From contig VTPC01000976.1 of NCBI GenBank assembly GCA_011009095.1, positions 25,171 through 89,170 on the forward strand: a DNA stretch of 64,000 nt, given 5' to 3'. Below are positions 1 to 11,139 of the stretch, piece after piece (position 1 is the first letter of the stretch; the number at the start of each line of letters is the position of its first letter). The stretch is from Ignelater luminosus. Its lineage: Eukaryota; Arthropoda; Insecta; Coleoptera; Elateridae. The translations under genes and the position numbers were made by a program. The notes under the pieces are model-generated. The model worked only from the letters and a program-made list of their open reading frames with translations, was not told the DNA's origin and searched no databases.

Positions 1-21
1 NNNNNNNNNNNNNNNNNNNNN
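1..21. other. Unsequenced bases at window start
   Basis: A run of 21 N, so the window begins at or inside an assembly gap and any feature crossing the left edge cannot be seen. Confidence 0.98.
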
Positions 22-2404
22 AAAAAAAAGTCTCATTTCATAGGTATGCACCTGGTACGTATAGCGCTGAGCTTGTTTATGTTTTAGTTGTATTGCTTAA
101 ATACCGTTTTAAAAAACTAGAAATTATTACTAAAAATGAATTACGCTTTTAACAAAAACATAAAAAGGTCAGATTATTTTAGACAAGGGTAGAGTGGTTA
201 GAAATGTACTCACATTAATGAATGGAAGGTTTAGCAACCCTTTCGGCTAATGAACAAAAAAAACTGTCACTTTAAAACAAATGTATGTTTTTTAAATTCT
301 AACAAAAGATTCACCACAGAAAACATTGTAAGGGATTTATAATTTTATTTTTTTATAACTTAAATTTATTTCCATTAGTACTGAATTTCTAGAGTTTTTG
401 TAATTAACACAGAGACGGTTCTGTAATAAAAATTAAATATTTTTAAATTTCTATAAAGTCAAGAATTTATTTGGACCAGATGCCTTCAAATGTCACTAAC
501 TGAAATTACAGCTTATCGTCGTTAGTCTGCATGGGAAGTGGATTGTCAAGTAACGTGAAGCCATTTAAGGGGCTTAGAATATAATTCCCGTTAAATAATT
601 AAAACAAAAGGTTATTGAACACTTTATATTTTTTAAGTTTTGACTGCAAAACGAAAGTTGAAATTGCCAAGATTTTCTGATTCTAAAACAACTGAAAGTA
701 AAAGTTAAAATAGTTAAGATTTTCTGACTCTAAAACAACCGAAAGCAGTTAAGGGTAATACTTACAGAAACAGAAAACATTATGACTGTGAGTTACAATT
801 GGTTCAGAAATTAAAGTGTGCTGTAAGTCGTTCATAACAGAAACTTTATACGGAGTTCCAGCAAACAGCGAAGTCGCTTAGTAAACAAGGAAACATTACA
901 TTTCGTAGCAAATACAAGGATTAGCTCTTAATAAGAAGCTTTCCATTAATCAAACTGGATGTATTGTCGTCAGTATTGGTAAGTCGTATTAGCAAATTAA
1001 TAAGAAGCCAAATTTCTATTCACGATTGCACGGCATCTAATACTGTAATTCCGTAAATGTTAAGCAATGTAATCTTTTGATAAATACCTATTCAATTATT
1101 TTAGATGGGTAAACATTTTATTATTTATAATTCGATCAAAAGGTAACAAAGGTGAAGAAATGTTTTACTTTCGAAGAAAAACCGTGACATTTCTGATATG
1201 TATTGGTACATTATTATAACAAAGAAAATAGAATATTTTTAACTTGCTGTTTCGACATTACTTTGGTTTAATGCTTAATAATGTCATATTTCCTAAAAGT
1301 AGAAATACATATCAACTTATGCTTGTAAAAAAACAGAAAAGTCATGCTTACGTGACGAGAATTAACATTTTAGTAGATTGTTACTGTCAAGTTACAACTG
1401 CTACCGTAAAAAGCACAAAGTTTTTGCAACAATATTTAATATTAACATCAACAGATATGGGTAACAAGAAGATATGATTTAAAAATTGCAAAATTCCAAA
1501 AAACTGTAAATTAGAAAAATCTTAGCAAAACTACATTATCTGCAATACCTCCCAAAAAGGGAATAAAATAATTTTTACAGAAATAACTTGCCCGGCGTTA
1601 CAAGAACGTTCATAATGACCTACGAGCGAATTCATTTTACTTTTGGGAGCTCTAATAATAAACAATATCTTAGACAGACAAGTCACACACAAATACGTTA
1701 CATACGTTCCAAGACGCTAAATTCTGACATAAACTCCCTATCTGTCTTGGAGACATGTCGACACTCTGAATGACCGGGCGTTAAATTGACTGACATGATA
1801 GGCATTGACCTGGTAGAGCTCGTGTTAGCAAGCGATGTTGTTAGAAAGAGCTTGGTATGGTACAAAGCAAAGATATGAATAAGCGTCGACTAGATGATTC
1901 ACTTAGCACCAAAGTAAAAAATAAAATCAAATTCAAACATTTTGACCTCGGCATCACTTCACCATAATGTTGAGATAGAACGAAAAACTATGGCACAATC
2001 TGGATTTTGTCTAGAGGCACAGAGGTGTGTTTTCCTGAATCAGAGAGGCATTCTAAGTTATTTCTACAGTGCACATAACCTTTGTTTATCCACATTGAAT
2101 TGTAGATTCACCATTGTTTTCAGAGCGCTACCGTATGTGATCCGTCGATTCCAACAAAAAGCAAAGGTGATTTGCTGGAAAATGCTTTAAACCGAACTAT
2201 TTTCATTCTTGGAAGAAGTGTCTAATTTGGAAAAGATGCGTATCCAGAATTCTTAAAAAATCAAATACATGAGAAAGAAGAGTTATAAAGCAAAACGCCC
2301 AGATTCGTTGTTCAATCCATTTCTCAGAACTACATCAAGAAGATATGAAAACATTTTTTAGCAATGTTCTCCTAGAACGTTCAGAATTCTTCGTTTTCTT
2401 CTCC
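22..2404. other. AT-rich non-coding DNA, no gene seen
   Basis: Nothing here beyond the short tandem repeat at 653-746. Open frames are under about 80 codons, are biased to AT-rich codons and resemble no family I know. No splice-bounded coding block was recognised. It is probably intergenic or intronic. Confidence 0.6.
653..746. repeat. Two-copy tandem repeat, 47-bp period
   Basis: The block containing GATTTTCTGATTCTAAAAC (671 onward) recurs 47 bases later as GATTTTCTGACTCTAAAAC, with similar flanks on both sides (AAAGTTGAAATTG against AAAGTTAAAATAG; ACTGAAAG against ACCGAAAG). The copies differ at several positions, so the duplication is not very recent. Confidence 0.75.
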
Positions 2405-5255
2405 GTGCGACTAGGGCTAACCCTGTTTATCTGCCTTGTATTCCGTTGAGCATGAGAACCAGCTCTGTGCCCACCTCTTTGGCGGTCGTCCAATTGGTCT
2501 CTTCCCATTTGGTAGTTTGGTCATGCAAATCCTAGCTAGTCTGTGCTCATCCATTCTTTCGATGTGCCCCTTCCATTTTTTTCTAATCTTAGTCCATTTG
2601 ACCACGTCTTGAACATTGCATCTTTCCCTTATTGATACATTGGTTTCTCTGTCTCGCAGGGTGATGTTTAGCATTGATCTCAAAACCCTCATCTCTAGTA
2701 CCCTCATCCTTTGTTTGGCTTTTTTGGTTTCTGTTAATGTGGGTCGAACCATAACTTTGTATATTTTCGTTTTTCCCTCCATTCTTATGTATTTGTTTTT
2801 CCAGATTGTACCTCTTAGGGCTCATGCTACCTGAGCTGCTTTAAGTCTTTGAGTTTGTGTTTCTTCAAGTAGATCACCATGACTTGTGATCTCAATTCCA
2901 ATCGCATTACCTGATCTATCCCTAAGTTTCCTATTTGTAATTTACAGCGTTTTGGTTCTTTCGAGATCACCATACATTTTGTTTTTTGCGTTGATATTCG
3001 CATGTTATATTGCTCAACTGTTAAGTTAAATCAGTGCACCAGTCTCTGTAGATTATCCTCTTCGTCTGCGATCAAAACGGTGTCGTCCGCACAGTAAATT
3101 ATGTTGACATTTTTCTACCCATTCTGTCTTCTGGTTTAGATCTGATATATTCTATTATCCTATTCATTATCAGATTAAACAATAACAAACTAAGCGAGCC
3201 CCTTTGTCTTGCTCCTTCGTCCATAGAGATATCTTCAGTCATACCTTCCAGGGTTTTTATTATGGTGCTAATATTATGTCATCGATTACATTTGTTAGTT
3301 GTGTTGGTACGTCTTTTTCTATAAGTATATTGATAATGTCGTATTTCTTTACTCGGTCAAACGCCTTGGTCAAGTCGACAAAACAAAGAAAAACAGGGTA
3401 ATTGTACTCTATGGGTTTCTCAACAATCTGCCTAATTATGAAGATTGCGTCTGTTGTTCCCCGATTCTTTCGAAAACCCTGCTGTTCCTCCGCAATGCCG
3501 ATCAGCTTTTGGAGGTAGTCGCGAATTATAGATTTAAATAGTTTCATTGTAGTATTGTGAGTGAGATTCCTCTGTAGGTATTAGATGTTTTATAGTTGCT
3601 TTACTTGTGGAAGGAGATGGTGATGCTGGCTTTCCAATGCACGGGTACTTTTTCTTCTTTTATAACTGTATTCTAAAGGTGTTGTATTTATTTGTTGGTG
3701 ATGGAATCAGGTTCTGGACTTTTTCTGTTTTTGTTCCTTTATCTTTTCCATTGGTATTTTGATTTTCGTATTATTCATTCCGTGGTTTACAATCATGCTG
3801 GGATTTTCGGATTGTGGGTATTGTTTCCTGAAGTATGCTGGTGATTTTTCTTTGGTGATGTTATTTATCTGTATGCAGTCGTTGAAACTTTTCTTTCGCT
3901 TCTGTAGCATTTTCCATATTCGTTTTTGTGCACCGTTTAAGTCAAACTCTAATGTCTTTGTTGTATTTATCCTAGTATCCTTCCTTCTCCAGATGGGTTA
4001 TATTTATATTCTAGGAAAGCTTTTTTCTTTATTTCAGCTAGCTCCCAAACCTCTTCCGTGAACCAGCGAGTGTTTGATGGTTTAGGATTTGTCTTAGATT
4101 TTCGTGTTGTGCATGCTTCTACAGCAGCGTCTTTTATATGTAATGCAATTTGCGTTCCATTGCTCTTCTATCGGTTGATCCTTGGTGCATGATGGTTTTG
4201 CTTAAGTCTCGTTTGGTAGAGCATTTGTGTTGAGGGATCTTCTAGTCTTTCTGTGTTTATTTTTTCTACTGCGAGGCAAGTCGGTTTAGATTTCATGTTT
4301 ATGTTTAGTTCTATTTTACCTAGTACTGGTCCATGGTCTGTCCCAATGTTGGCGGGCGTTAACGTTTGGATGTCAAGTATTTGTGATGCACTGACGTTTT
4401 TGTTCGTGATTATAAAATCAATTGTGGACTTTCGGCCTCTACACTCTTCCCACGTGTATTTGTGTTGAGGCTTGCGATTGAAAAATGTGTTGTTGATACG
4501 GAGGTCGTTTAATATACAGAATTCTATTAGATTTTCTCTACTGTCGTTCAGATCCTCGTCATTAAATCTCTCTAGGTAGTGTGTCTATGACGTTCTGTAG
4601 GCTCTCGTAGAACGAGGTTCTTTCTTGTTTAGGTCTACCTGTCTGTAGTGCATATGTAGAAATCACGTGCAGTAAACTGTTTTTTACCGATACTGTAATC
4701 ATCACTACTCTTTAATTTATATACTTCGTATCAGTGGTACAGTTTGCAAATTCTTGTTCTACTAATATTCCGACACCCCGCATTTGCTCTTTCTGACTTC
4801 TTTGTGGTACTGTAGAACAAGATGTATTTTCCTACTGGAATCGATCCGTTTTACTTTCTACGAGTCTTGCTCAATGCACACACATGGATTTGATGTTTCT
4901 CCATTTCAAGGGTTACCTCTTGGTCTCTATTATTCCATGATTCAATGTTCCATGTTGCCATTCTCAAAATCGTATTTTTTTCTCGGATTTGTCGTCGAGA
5001 ATTGATCTATTCGTTTCAATAAATTCTTGCAAGCAATTGCCTTGATTACTATCCTGGTAGCCTTGCCAGTTAGGATTTTTTATCGACTGTTTTAGGTCTA
5101 GTCTGTTTTGGTCCGCGAGTGGTATCTTTTTTCCCACTTACCCGCCGATCCGCTTGATAAGATCAAATTGGTTAGGGCATTTTCCTATCCGCCACCTGGG
5201 GACCCGTCCGATGGGAGACAGACAACTCCACACGGATGGATTAAAATCTATAAGT
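2405..5255 (-). mobile_element. RTE-like non-LTR retrotransposon, degenerate
   Basis: Minus-strand LINE remnant. Read from about 5,250 down to 2,405 it carries, in order, an AP-type endonuclease start, a linker, a reverse transcriptase and a C-terminal region, all broken by stops and frameshifts. The GC-richer stretch at about 5,140-5,240, upstream of the coding part, is probably its 5' untranslated region. There is one coding unit and no gag-like ORF1, which fits RTE-clade elements; assignment to RTE rather than another APE-type clade rests on motif resemblance. Termini and target-site duplications were not found. The element is dead. Confidence 0.8.
2417..4961 (-). pseudogene. LINE endonuclease-reverse transcriptase pseudogene
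   Basis: The start is chosen at the ATG read on the minus strand from 4,961, which opens MATWNIESWN, the usual beginning of RTE-type AP endonucleases. VCALSKTRRK follows and then a stop. A later frame gives WFTEEVWELAEIKK in the linker (about 4,070-4,010). The RT block at 3,547-3,260 contains QQGFRKNRGTTDAI and FVDLTKAFDRV (motif A with the first catalytic Asp). The C-terminal block at 2,782-2,417 has ERCNVQDVV, GHIERMDEHRLA and KRPIGRPPKRW, typical of this tail. Several frames are needed to follow the protein, so no full enzyme can be made. Confidence 0.8.
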
Positions 5256-6998
5256 TAAGAATCACTGCTTTTGGGTACAGATGACAAACATACTAATGAT
5301 AATGCCTCTATCAACCAGCATTTCCTGGATTCCTTATCATATAGTTCCTACTTAACAGCAGATCAGTGGTCTGTATTATCGTGAACCAAAAAGAGAAGAA
5401 TGTGAATATTTGTACAAATAACCTCTATTCTCAGATCAGCATACATTTCTACGATATATTGAGTACCAGTAATAACCAAGACGCTACTGGTTTAGCAAAA
5501 CTTTATACTCGTGATTCCATAACTCTTTGAGATCTGTAAAATAAAGATCGACAAACAGTACCATGTAGTATACAGGGTAGTATACAGTATGATATACAAA
5601 ATTGCAAGATGAATGGATCATGCCAAAGAGGGGAAAAACTTTTAGTAATACTTTATTGCATTGCGTGGCTTGGATTACGCCGTATAACAAAACTTTTGAT
5701 CTTAGGTGGTACATAGGTGTTATATAATAATTGCTAATGCGTAAAAGTGTAGAAAATAATGTGTATCTCTATTTTATAAATGAAACAGGGAAGAATTTCT
5801 CTGCAGATTCTTTGTTTGTCTGGTTTACGTGCTAATTTAAAATTTTGTGTTCCTTTAATTTTTTTGCTGATAGTAAATGCATTTCTTCTTCTGAATTGTT
5901 ATTTCCTTTAAATTAATTTTCATTTTAAACAAACTACTATTACTTTTATATGGCGTAATAACTCATTTTCATTCTGTTTCGAGCAAGCTATAACGCCAAC
6001 GCGACGGTCTTGAACGTTTAATGGTCATAAATAGCGTGCGCTCTATATGATCTGGTTTTCAAACTATGAGTTTATTATTTTACAGGAAAATGATCGTTGC
6101 TTGTTTTTAGGTGATGCTGAAAATTTACATCAAAGCGTACACTGATTAAGCTAGCTAGGAGCGTCTATAAATTAAAATCATTATTTTAATATCTCTTAAA
6201 AAACTGTAATAAGAGTCACTGTTAATTACGAATTACTTTTTTACTAAGTCAGTATTATTAATTAAAAATTGATGGAATACCTTTTTTTGCTAACATAAAA
6301 AATAGAAACACTTAATAATAGCCGTGCTTATTAGTAATTTATCATCTGCTACTTTATGGTTTAAGTAATTAATCATTTTTCCTCGGGATACTTTTTTTAA
6401 GAACAAAATGGAATTATTTATGAGTTTATTAGAAAATTCTTAAAGATTTTGTAAAAAAGATGGTGGTTGGTAAAGTTCGGATGAATAATTAAGCTTGAAT
6501 TTCAAAGATAATTTAGGGGATGTATATAAAAACTAAAAGTAAATTAATAAAAAGTGGTTTAATGAATTCGAACAGAAGGGCGGTTCAAAACGTAATATTT
6601 AATAAAAAGGACCTTTAGTGAGCTTTATAATTCTTTAACAAAAATGACTGTAGTGGACATTTTAACAAATTTACAAATGGAAATTTATTAGTTTTAAATT
6701 AAATTTGGGAATAATATTTCAATACATAAGTATGCTCACGGGTGTCTTTTTTACTTTAGGTACCAATAAACCTCAGATTTCTGCAATCCGCTGGGAAAAT
6801 GTCAAGGTGAAGCCGGAAGTATATTTTAGGGTGACTATTCGTCGAGAGTTTACTTATACCACGTCGCAAACTCTTTTCAAATATATATGTGATGTGTTTC
6901 GACGCTTTCCTTCCTTTACCTAAAATATTTATCCGACGTTAATTTTCTTCATCCCGGTTTTCTTTAGATATCACTGAAAAGGATTTTTTTTATTCTAG
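5256..6998. other. AT-rich non-coding DNA, probable intron of the receptor gene
   Basis: No gene seen. At 5,560-5,600 there is a short imperfect repeat of GTATACAG/GTAGTATAC. The right end is the polypyrimidine tract and AG acceptor of the exon at 6,999. The sequence just left of that exon shows no other coding block. Confidence 0.55.
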
Positions 6999-7203
6999 GT
7001 ATTTATGTCACGAGGACTGGTCGCAAGTGGGTCCAGAATATGAAAACATCTACACTGTGGTTATAATGTTTTTGCAATACATTATACCATTCACCGTACT
7101 CCTTTTCACTTATACAAGTATTGCGATAGTAATTTGGTGTCATCGAATACCTGGCGAAGCGGAAAACTCGAGGGATCAACGAATCGCAAAATCTAAAAGA
7201 AAG
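6999..7203 (+). CDS. Exon of a peptide GPCR (RYamide / NPY-like receptor), TM5 to ICL3
   Basis: Internal exon of a class A G-protein-coupled receptor for a neuropeptide, a plasma-membrane protein. The acceptor is TTTTTTTATTCTAG|G and the donor AAG|GTAAGA. Its first base completes a split codon, and 68 whole codons follow. The protein starts YLCHEDW (end of the second extracellular loop, with the conserved disulphide Cys). A hydrophobic TM5 follows with FLQYIIPF and FTYTSIAIVIW, including the family's TM5 proline. It ends in the third intracellular loop with PGEAENSRDQRIAKSKRK. That loop closely resembles insect RYamide receptors (family knowledge), where MVKMM and TM6 follow in the next exon. 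A related NPY-family or luqin-type receptor remains possible. No stop or frameshift is present, so the exon looks functional. Upstream TM1-4 and downstream TM6-7 exons were not located. Confidence 0.85.
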
Positions 7204-9149
7204 GTAAGAGCTTTGCATACGGGAAAATTGCATTTTTGGTTGACTTGTGAAAACTTTTACTAGACTGATACTTTAAGACTTGAGTCGGCATATTGGAAAA
7301 AATTCAAATTTGATATTCAAATTTAATAATGGAAGAGTATCAACAAGGTAGTGATTTTAAATTTACAAACGCATATTGTTTATTGAGAAGAGCAAGGAAA
7401 CAAATTACATTTAAAATACTTTTTAGATATTTTTTTTGTTATAGCATTTTTTGTGAAGTTGCAAAATCCTTTTAGCAACTTAAACTTCTTTAGAAACTAA
7501 GTGAAATTTTATTTTCTGAAACGTCAAGTTCTGCGTATAATATTTGAATTTCATAAAGCGGATATTAAACGGTACAAAAAAGTTTTTAGTGTTAAACAGT
7601 GAATATAAAGAATCTTTTTTTGAAGAGAAGACAGTTAAATGTTAAGAGAAAAATCTTTAAATACATATGATGAATGTATATACGTACTTATACGAACTAG
7701 TGACGTTAGGAAATTTTTTTATACGGTCAGTGTCGGTCGAATGGAGTATAGAAGTTATTTTTAGTAAAACCATACTATTTGCTTGGAAAGCTAAAGGAAA
7801 AGAGAATTCCGATTAACATAAAACCGTGACTCATAAATTTGGTTCAGTTGCTTCTTTCCGGCTTATGTGACAATTTTAAATTGGTTAGAAAAAAGCAACT
7901 AAATAACTTGCAAGTTCTAGATGTATATTGTCTTAACCAATTTCTTATTGTTTTATAGCTTTTTGTGATGATCTTGAATTTAAATTATGTGCACGTTCTA
8001 GATTTGCAGTCATGCTCATTCTTTGTAAAATGCAGTTTTATACGTGGACTTGCAATATTTATTTACTTAATAAGAATGGTAAACGTCTCGTGCATAAGAG
8101 TCGTGGAATACAATATTGTTTTGTTTTTATTTTCACTCCACCTCCGTTAGAATCTTCCTATCTAATATAAACGCCATTGTGTCTATTACCCTAAAGCAAG
8201 AGGTGTTTCAATCATCATGTACTACCTTTTACTAACAATCTTTTATTCTCAAATAACCTCAAACGTGATTACATTTAATTAATTCTTAATTTAATTTTTT
8301 AACAAACAAGAAATTAAAATTTTGATTACATAACATTAGACATTATACTCTACAGTAGTGAAACAAATGTTTATTTTACTATTGAATCTGTGATCATCTG
8401 CGATCTGTGATTTTACTTTCAGATCAAAAAACTACGGGTATAATCAAAAGATGTAGATATAAACTAATTTTCAAAAATGTTTTTGACTTTACAATTTAAA
8501 ATTTAATTTGAAATTAATTCAGTTTCATTATAAAATTGAATATTCTCAGCTTTAATATGATTGTTAGTAAAATAAAAGAATTACTTTCAGTTTCATGTTT
8601 ATATCTGAAGCTTAGATCATACATACTACATAGATAACGCCTTCTGCATTTAGCTAATGCATTTGGTTTGTGCCAACATTCAGTCATTGTAGCGCAGGCG
8701 GAATAAGTAAAATCTCGTAACTTCAAAAATCATTGGCGTGTTTACGCAAATTCTCTACCTAAATATGCCCCAAAAGGTAGTATTACTGTTATTTTTATTT
8801 ATCCTTGTATCTATACATTATTATACGACCCAGGAACAAAGAAAAATGAATTTAAAATACAAATAAAACAGTTATTCATTAATTGAAACATGTTCTATGA
8901 AAAACACCTATAAAATACAGAATTAAAGGTAGAAAAAAATTTATAACAAAAAACCTGAGTGAAAATATGATTTTCTCTGATTTGCAAAACTGTATAGCCG
9001 AATACAATGACATCATCATTATTGGGAAGCCACGTGACCACGAAATTTACCGTTGGTTAGGCAACACATCTTGCACTGTTGGCAGCTCTGTTGTAATAAA
9101 GAATTATGTAGTTTTCCAGTGGCGTAGTATTGGATATATGATGAAACTA
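7204..9149. other. Probable receptor intron, nothing else recognised
   Basis: The stretch follows the GTAAGA donor at 7,204. It is AT-rich with scattered short open frames that resemble nothing. A GC-richer patch at about 8,990-9,140 lies directly against the mariner insertion; its open frame (with PRDHEIYRWLGN) is not recognised and is not splice-bounded. Confidence 0.5.
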
Positions 9150-10452
9150 AAGGGTTTTCCAATAAGAGGTGTTATTTTGATATTCAAAGAAAAGTGCCAT
9201 TTTTAATATAAATGATCGGATGTTTATTTCATTATAAAGAGGACGGTATACAGTTAATAGTGGAAAATAACATCAGGCAAATGACCACCACGACCACGCT
9301 TACAGGACAATATCCTTTTCATGAAATTTTCCATAACCAAATCGCAAAGTGGCTGCCCTATGTCCTCGATAGCCTCACGAATTCCATCTTTGAGTCTTGA
9401 ATCGACGCTGGGCTGTTGGCGTAGACCTTCTCTTTCACGTGGCCCCAAAGAAAGAAGTCGCAAGGTGTTAAATCACAAGATCTCGGTGGCCAATTGTGAT
9501 CACCTCTTCGAGAGATAACACGGTCCGGAAACTTTTTCCGTAAAAGATCAATGGTTTCGTTGCTTGTGTGGCACGTAGCGCCGTCTTGTTGAAAGTAAAC
9601 GTTGTCCAGATCAATACCATCCAATTCCGGCCATAAAAAATCGTTAATCATCTCTCGATAGCGCAATCCAGTCACCGTAACTGTTGCTCCAGCCTCATTT
9701 TCGAAAAAGTAAGGTCCAATGACTCCGCCGGACCATAAACCGCACCAAACAGTCACACGTTGAGGATAGAGAGACTTTTCAACAATAACTCTTGGATTTT
9801 CTGAGCCCCAGATCCGACAATTTTGCTTGTTGACGAAGCCACCGAGGTGGAAATGGGCCTCATCACTCAAGATGATTTTTCGATGGAATTCTGGATCATT
9901 TTCATGCATTTCAACGACCCAATCAGCAAAGACACGACGTTGTTGATGATCGGCCGGCTTGAGTTCTTGTGTTAACTGGACTTTATAAGCCTTAAGACCC
10001 AAATCTTTATGCAAAATACGGTGTAATGACGTTTGTGGAATGGCTAATTCCAAAGAACGACGAGGAATGGACAAACCTGGGTTTTCTTTAACACTTTCGG
10101 CTACAACAGCAATATTCTCGGCTGTTCTTGAGCGACGTGCACGGGTTTTATTCTTCACATCACTAACTTGTCCCAAGAGCTCGAATTTTTTCACCAATTT
10201 CTGTATTGCGGTCCGACAAGGTGCTTCACGGTGACCCAAAAATGTTCGAGTTTTACGAACCGTCTCTGCCAAATTTTCACCATTTTTATAGTGAATTTTA
10301 ATAATTTCAATGCGTTGTTGAAGCGTGTATCGTTCCATATTTATTAATGGCGTAGTTTCTACTTGTCAAATGTCAAAAAATGATAGCTTCAAAAGTGACA
10401 TCTACCGAAATAGCGGGCTATTCAAAATAACACCTCTTATTGGAAAATCCTT
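9150..10452 (-). mobile_element. rosa-like DD41D mariner element, copy 1
   Basis: A complete 1,303-bp Tc1/mariner element. Terminal inverted repeats of about 31 bp begin AAGGGTTTTCCAATAAG on the left; the right end, reverse-complemented, begins AAGGATTTTCCAATAAG. It is flanked by TA target duplications at 9,148-9,149 and 10,453-10,454. The transposase lies on the minus strand. It is nearly identical to the copy at 45,888-47,192: by eye about eight substitutions and two single-base deletions. One of those deletions disables the gene. It is inserted in the probable receptor intron. Confidence 0.95.
9254..10338 (-). pseudogene. DD41D mariner transposase, 3' frameshift
   Basis: Cut-and-paste transposase that would bind the element's inverted repeats and cut at TA. 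The start MERYTLQQRIEIIK leads an N-terminal helix-turn-helix region. The catalytic residues are in place: Asp in IILSDEAHFHLGG, Asp in VYFQQDGATCH, and Asp in SCDLTPCDFFLWG, with 41 residues between the second and third. Compared with copy 2, one G is missing near 9,393, so the frame leaves the family sequence after SPASIQD and stops at 9,358 after 326 residues. The lost C-terminus (GIREAIEDIG to VIFHY) is still readable in another frame down to 9,254. Confidence 0.93.
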
Positions 10453-11139
10453 TACTTAGAAACTTAAATATTTAAATATAATTATATATAAAAGTGGAAA
10501 ATTAAAAAATGACAATATATTGAAGATAGTTTTAAAAACAAAAATTAGATAAGGCCCAAACAATGCTGATGTAGCTGTTCAACAACAGCTTTTTAGTTAT
10601 TTTTTCAATTTTATTAAATTTAACTGTCCACTATGAAGGATTTTTCATAGAAAGATAATTATGCAGGTAGGGTAAACGCATCAACACCTGGTCATTTAAA
10701 CAATATTTGAAGTTTAAACTCATTTAAATTTAAAACTAAATATTTATTAATGAATTTTTCTGTATAGTTATGCATGCATAAATGATATACATACTCAATC
10801 ATAAAGAGTCATTAAATGTTTAATTTTATGTTTAAAAAAAACCATTTATCAAAACCGGTACATTGGCAGCCGTCTTAACACAATCGTGTTCTGGGAATAA
10901 TTAAAGATTAATAATTGAGGTGTAATTTTTATTTTCTGAAATTAATGTAACATAATACTTAGAACTAGGTATGCTAGATAACAGAACTAAAAATCGCAAT
11001 TATTTCAGCTGCCATAATTTATTTATAAAAAAATAACTCATTAGGTAGCAGGTTACTAGAATTTAATTAAAAATAATGGCTTACATTTATCCTAAGTTTT
11101 ACAATTTCATTTAGTTATTTTACATTTTATTGCAATTTA
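10453..11139. other. AT-rich non-coding DNA between two mariner-type elements
   Basis: No gene or repeat recognised. It may include the 3' flank or an unrecognised end of the transposase pseudogene that starts near 11,148. Confidence 0.5.

Noticed and set aside
1588..1790. Possible inverted repeat around GCCCGGCGTTAC and ACCGGGCGTTAAA
   Set aside because: The two words are in direct, not inverted, orientation, differ in order of C and G, and the flanks do not match.
6705..6923. 72-codon plus-strand frame just upstream of the receptor exon, as a preceding exon
   Set aside because: No transmembrane pattern fitting TM3-4 and no suitable splice boundaries in phase with the exon at 6,999.
9321..9518. 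Plus-strand frames within the mariner copies (also 45,951-46,211, 10,040-10,234 and 46,780-46,974)
   Set aside because: Shadows of the minus-strand transposase.
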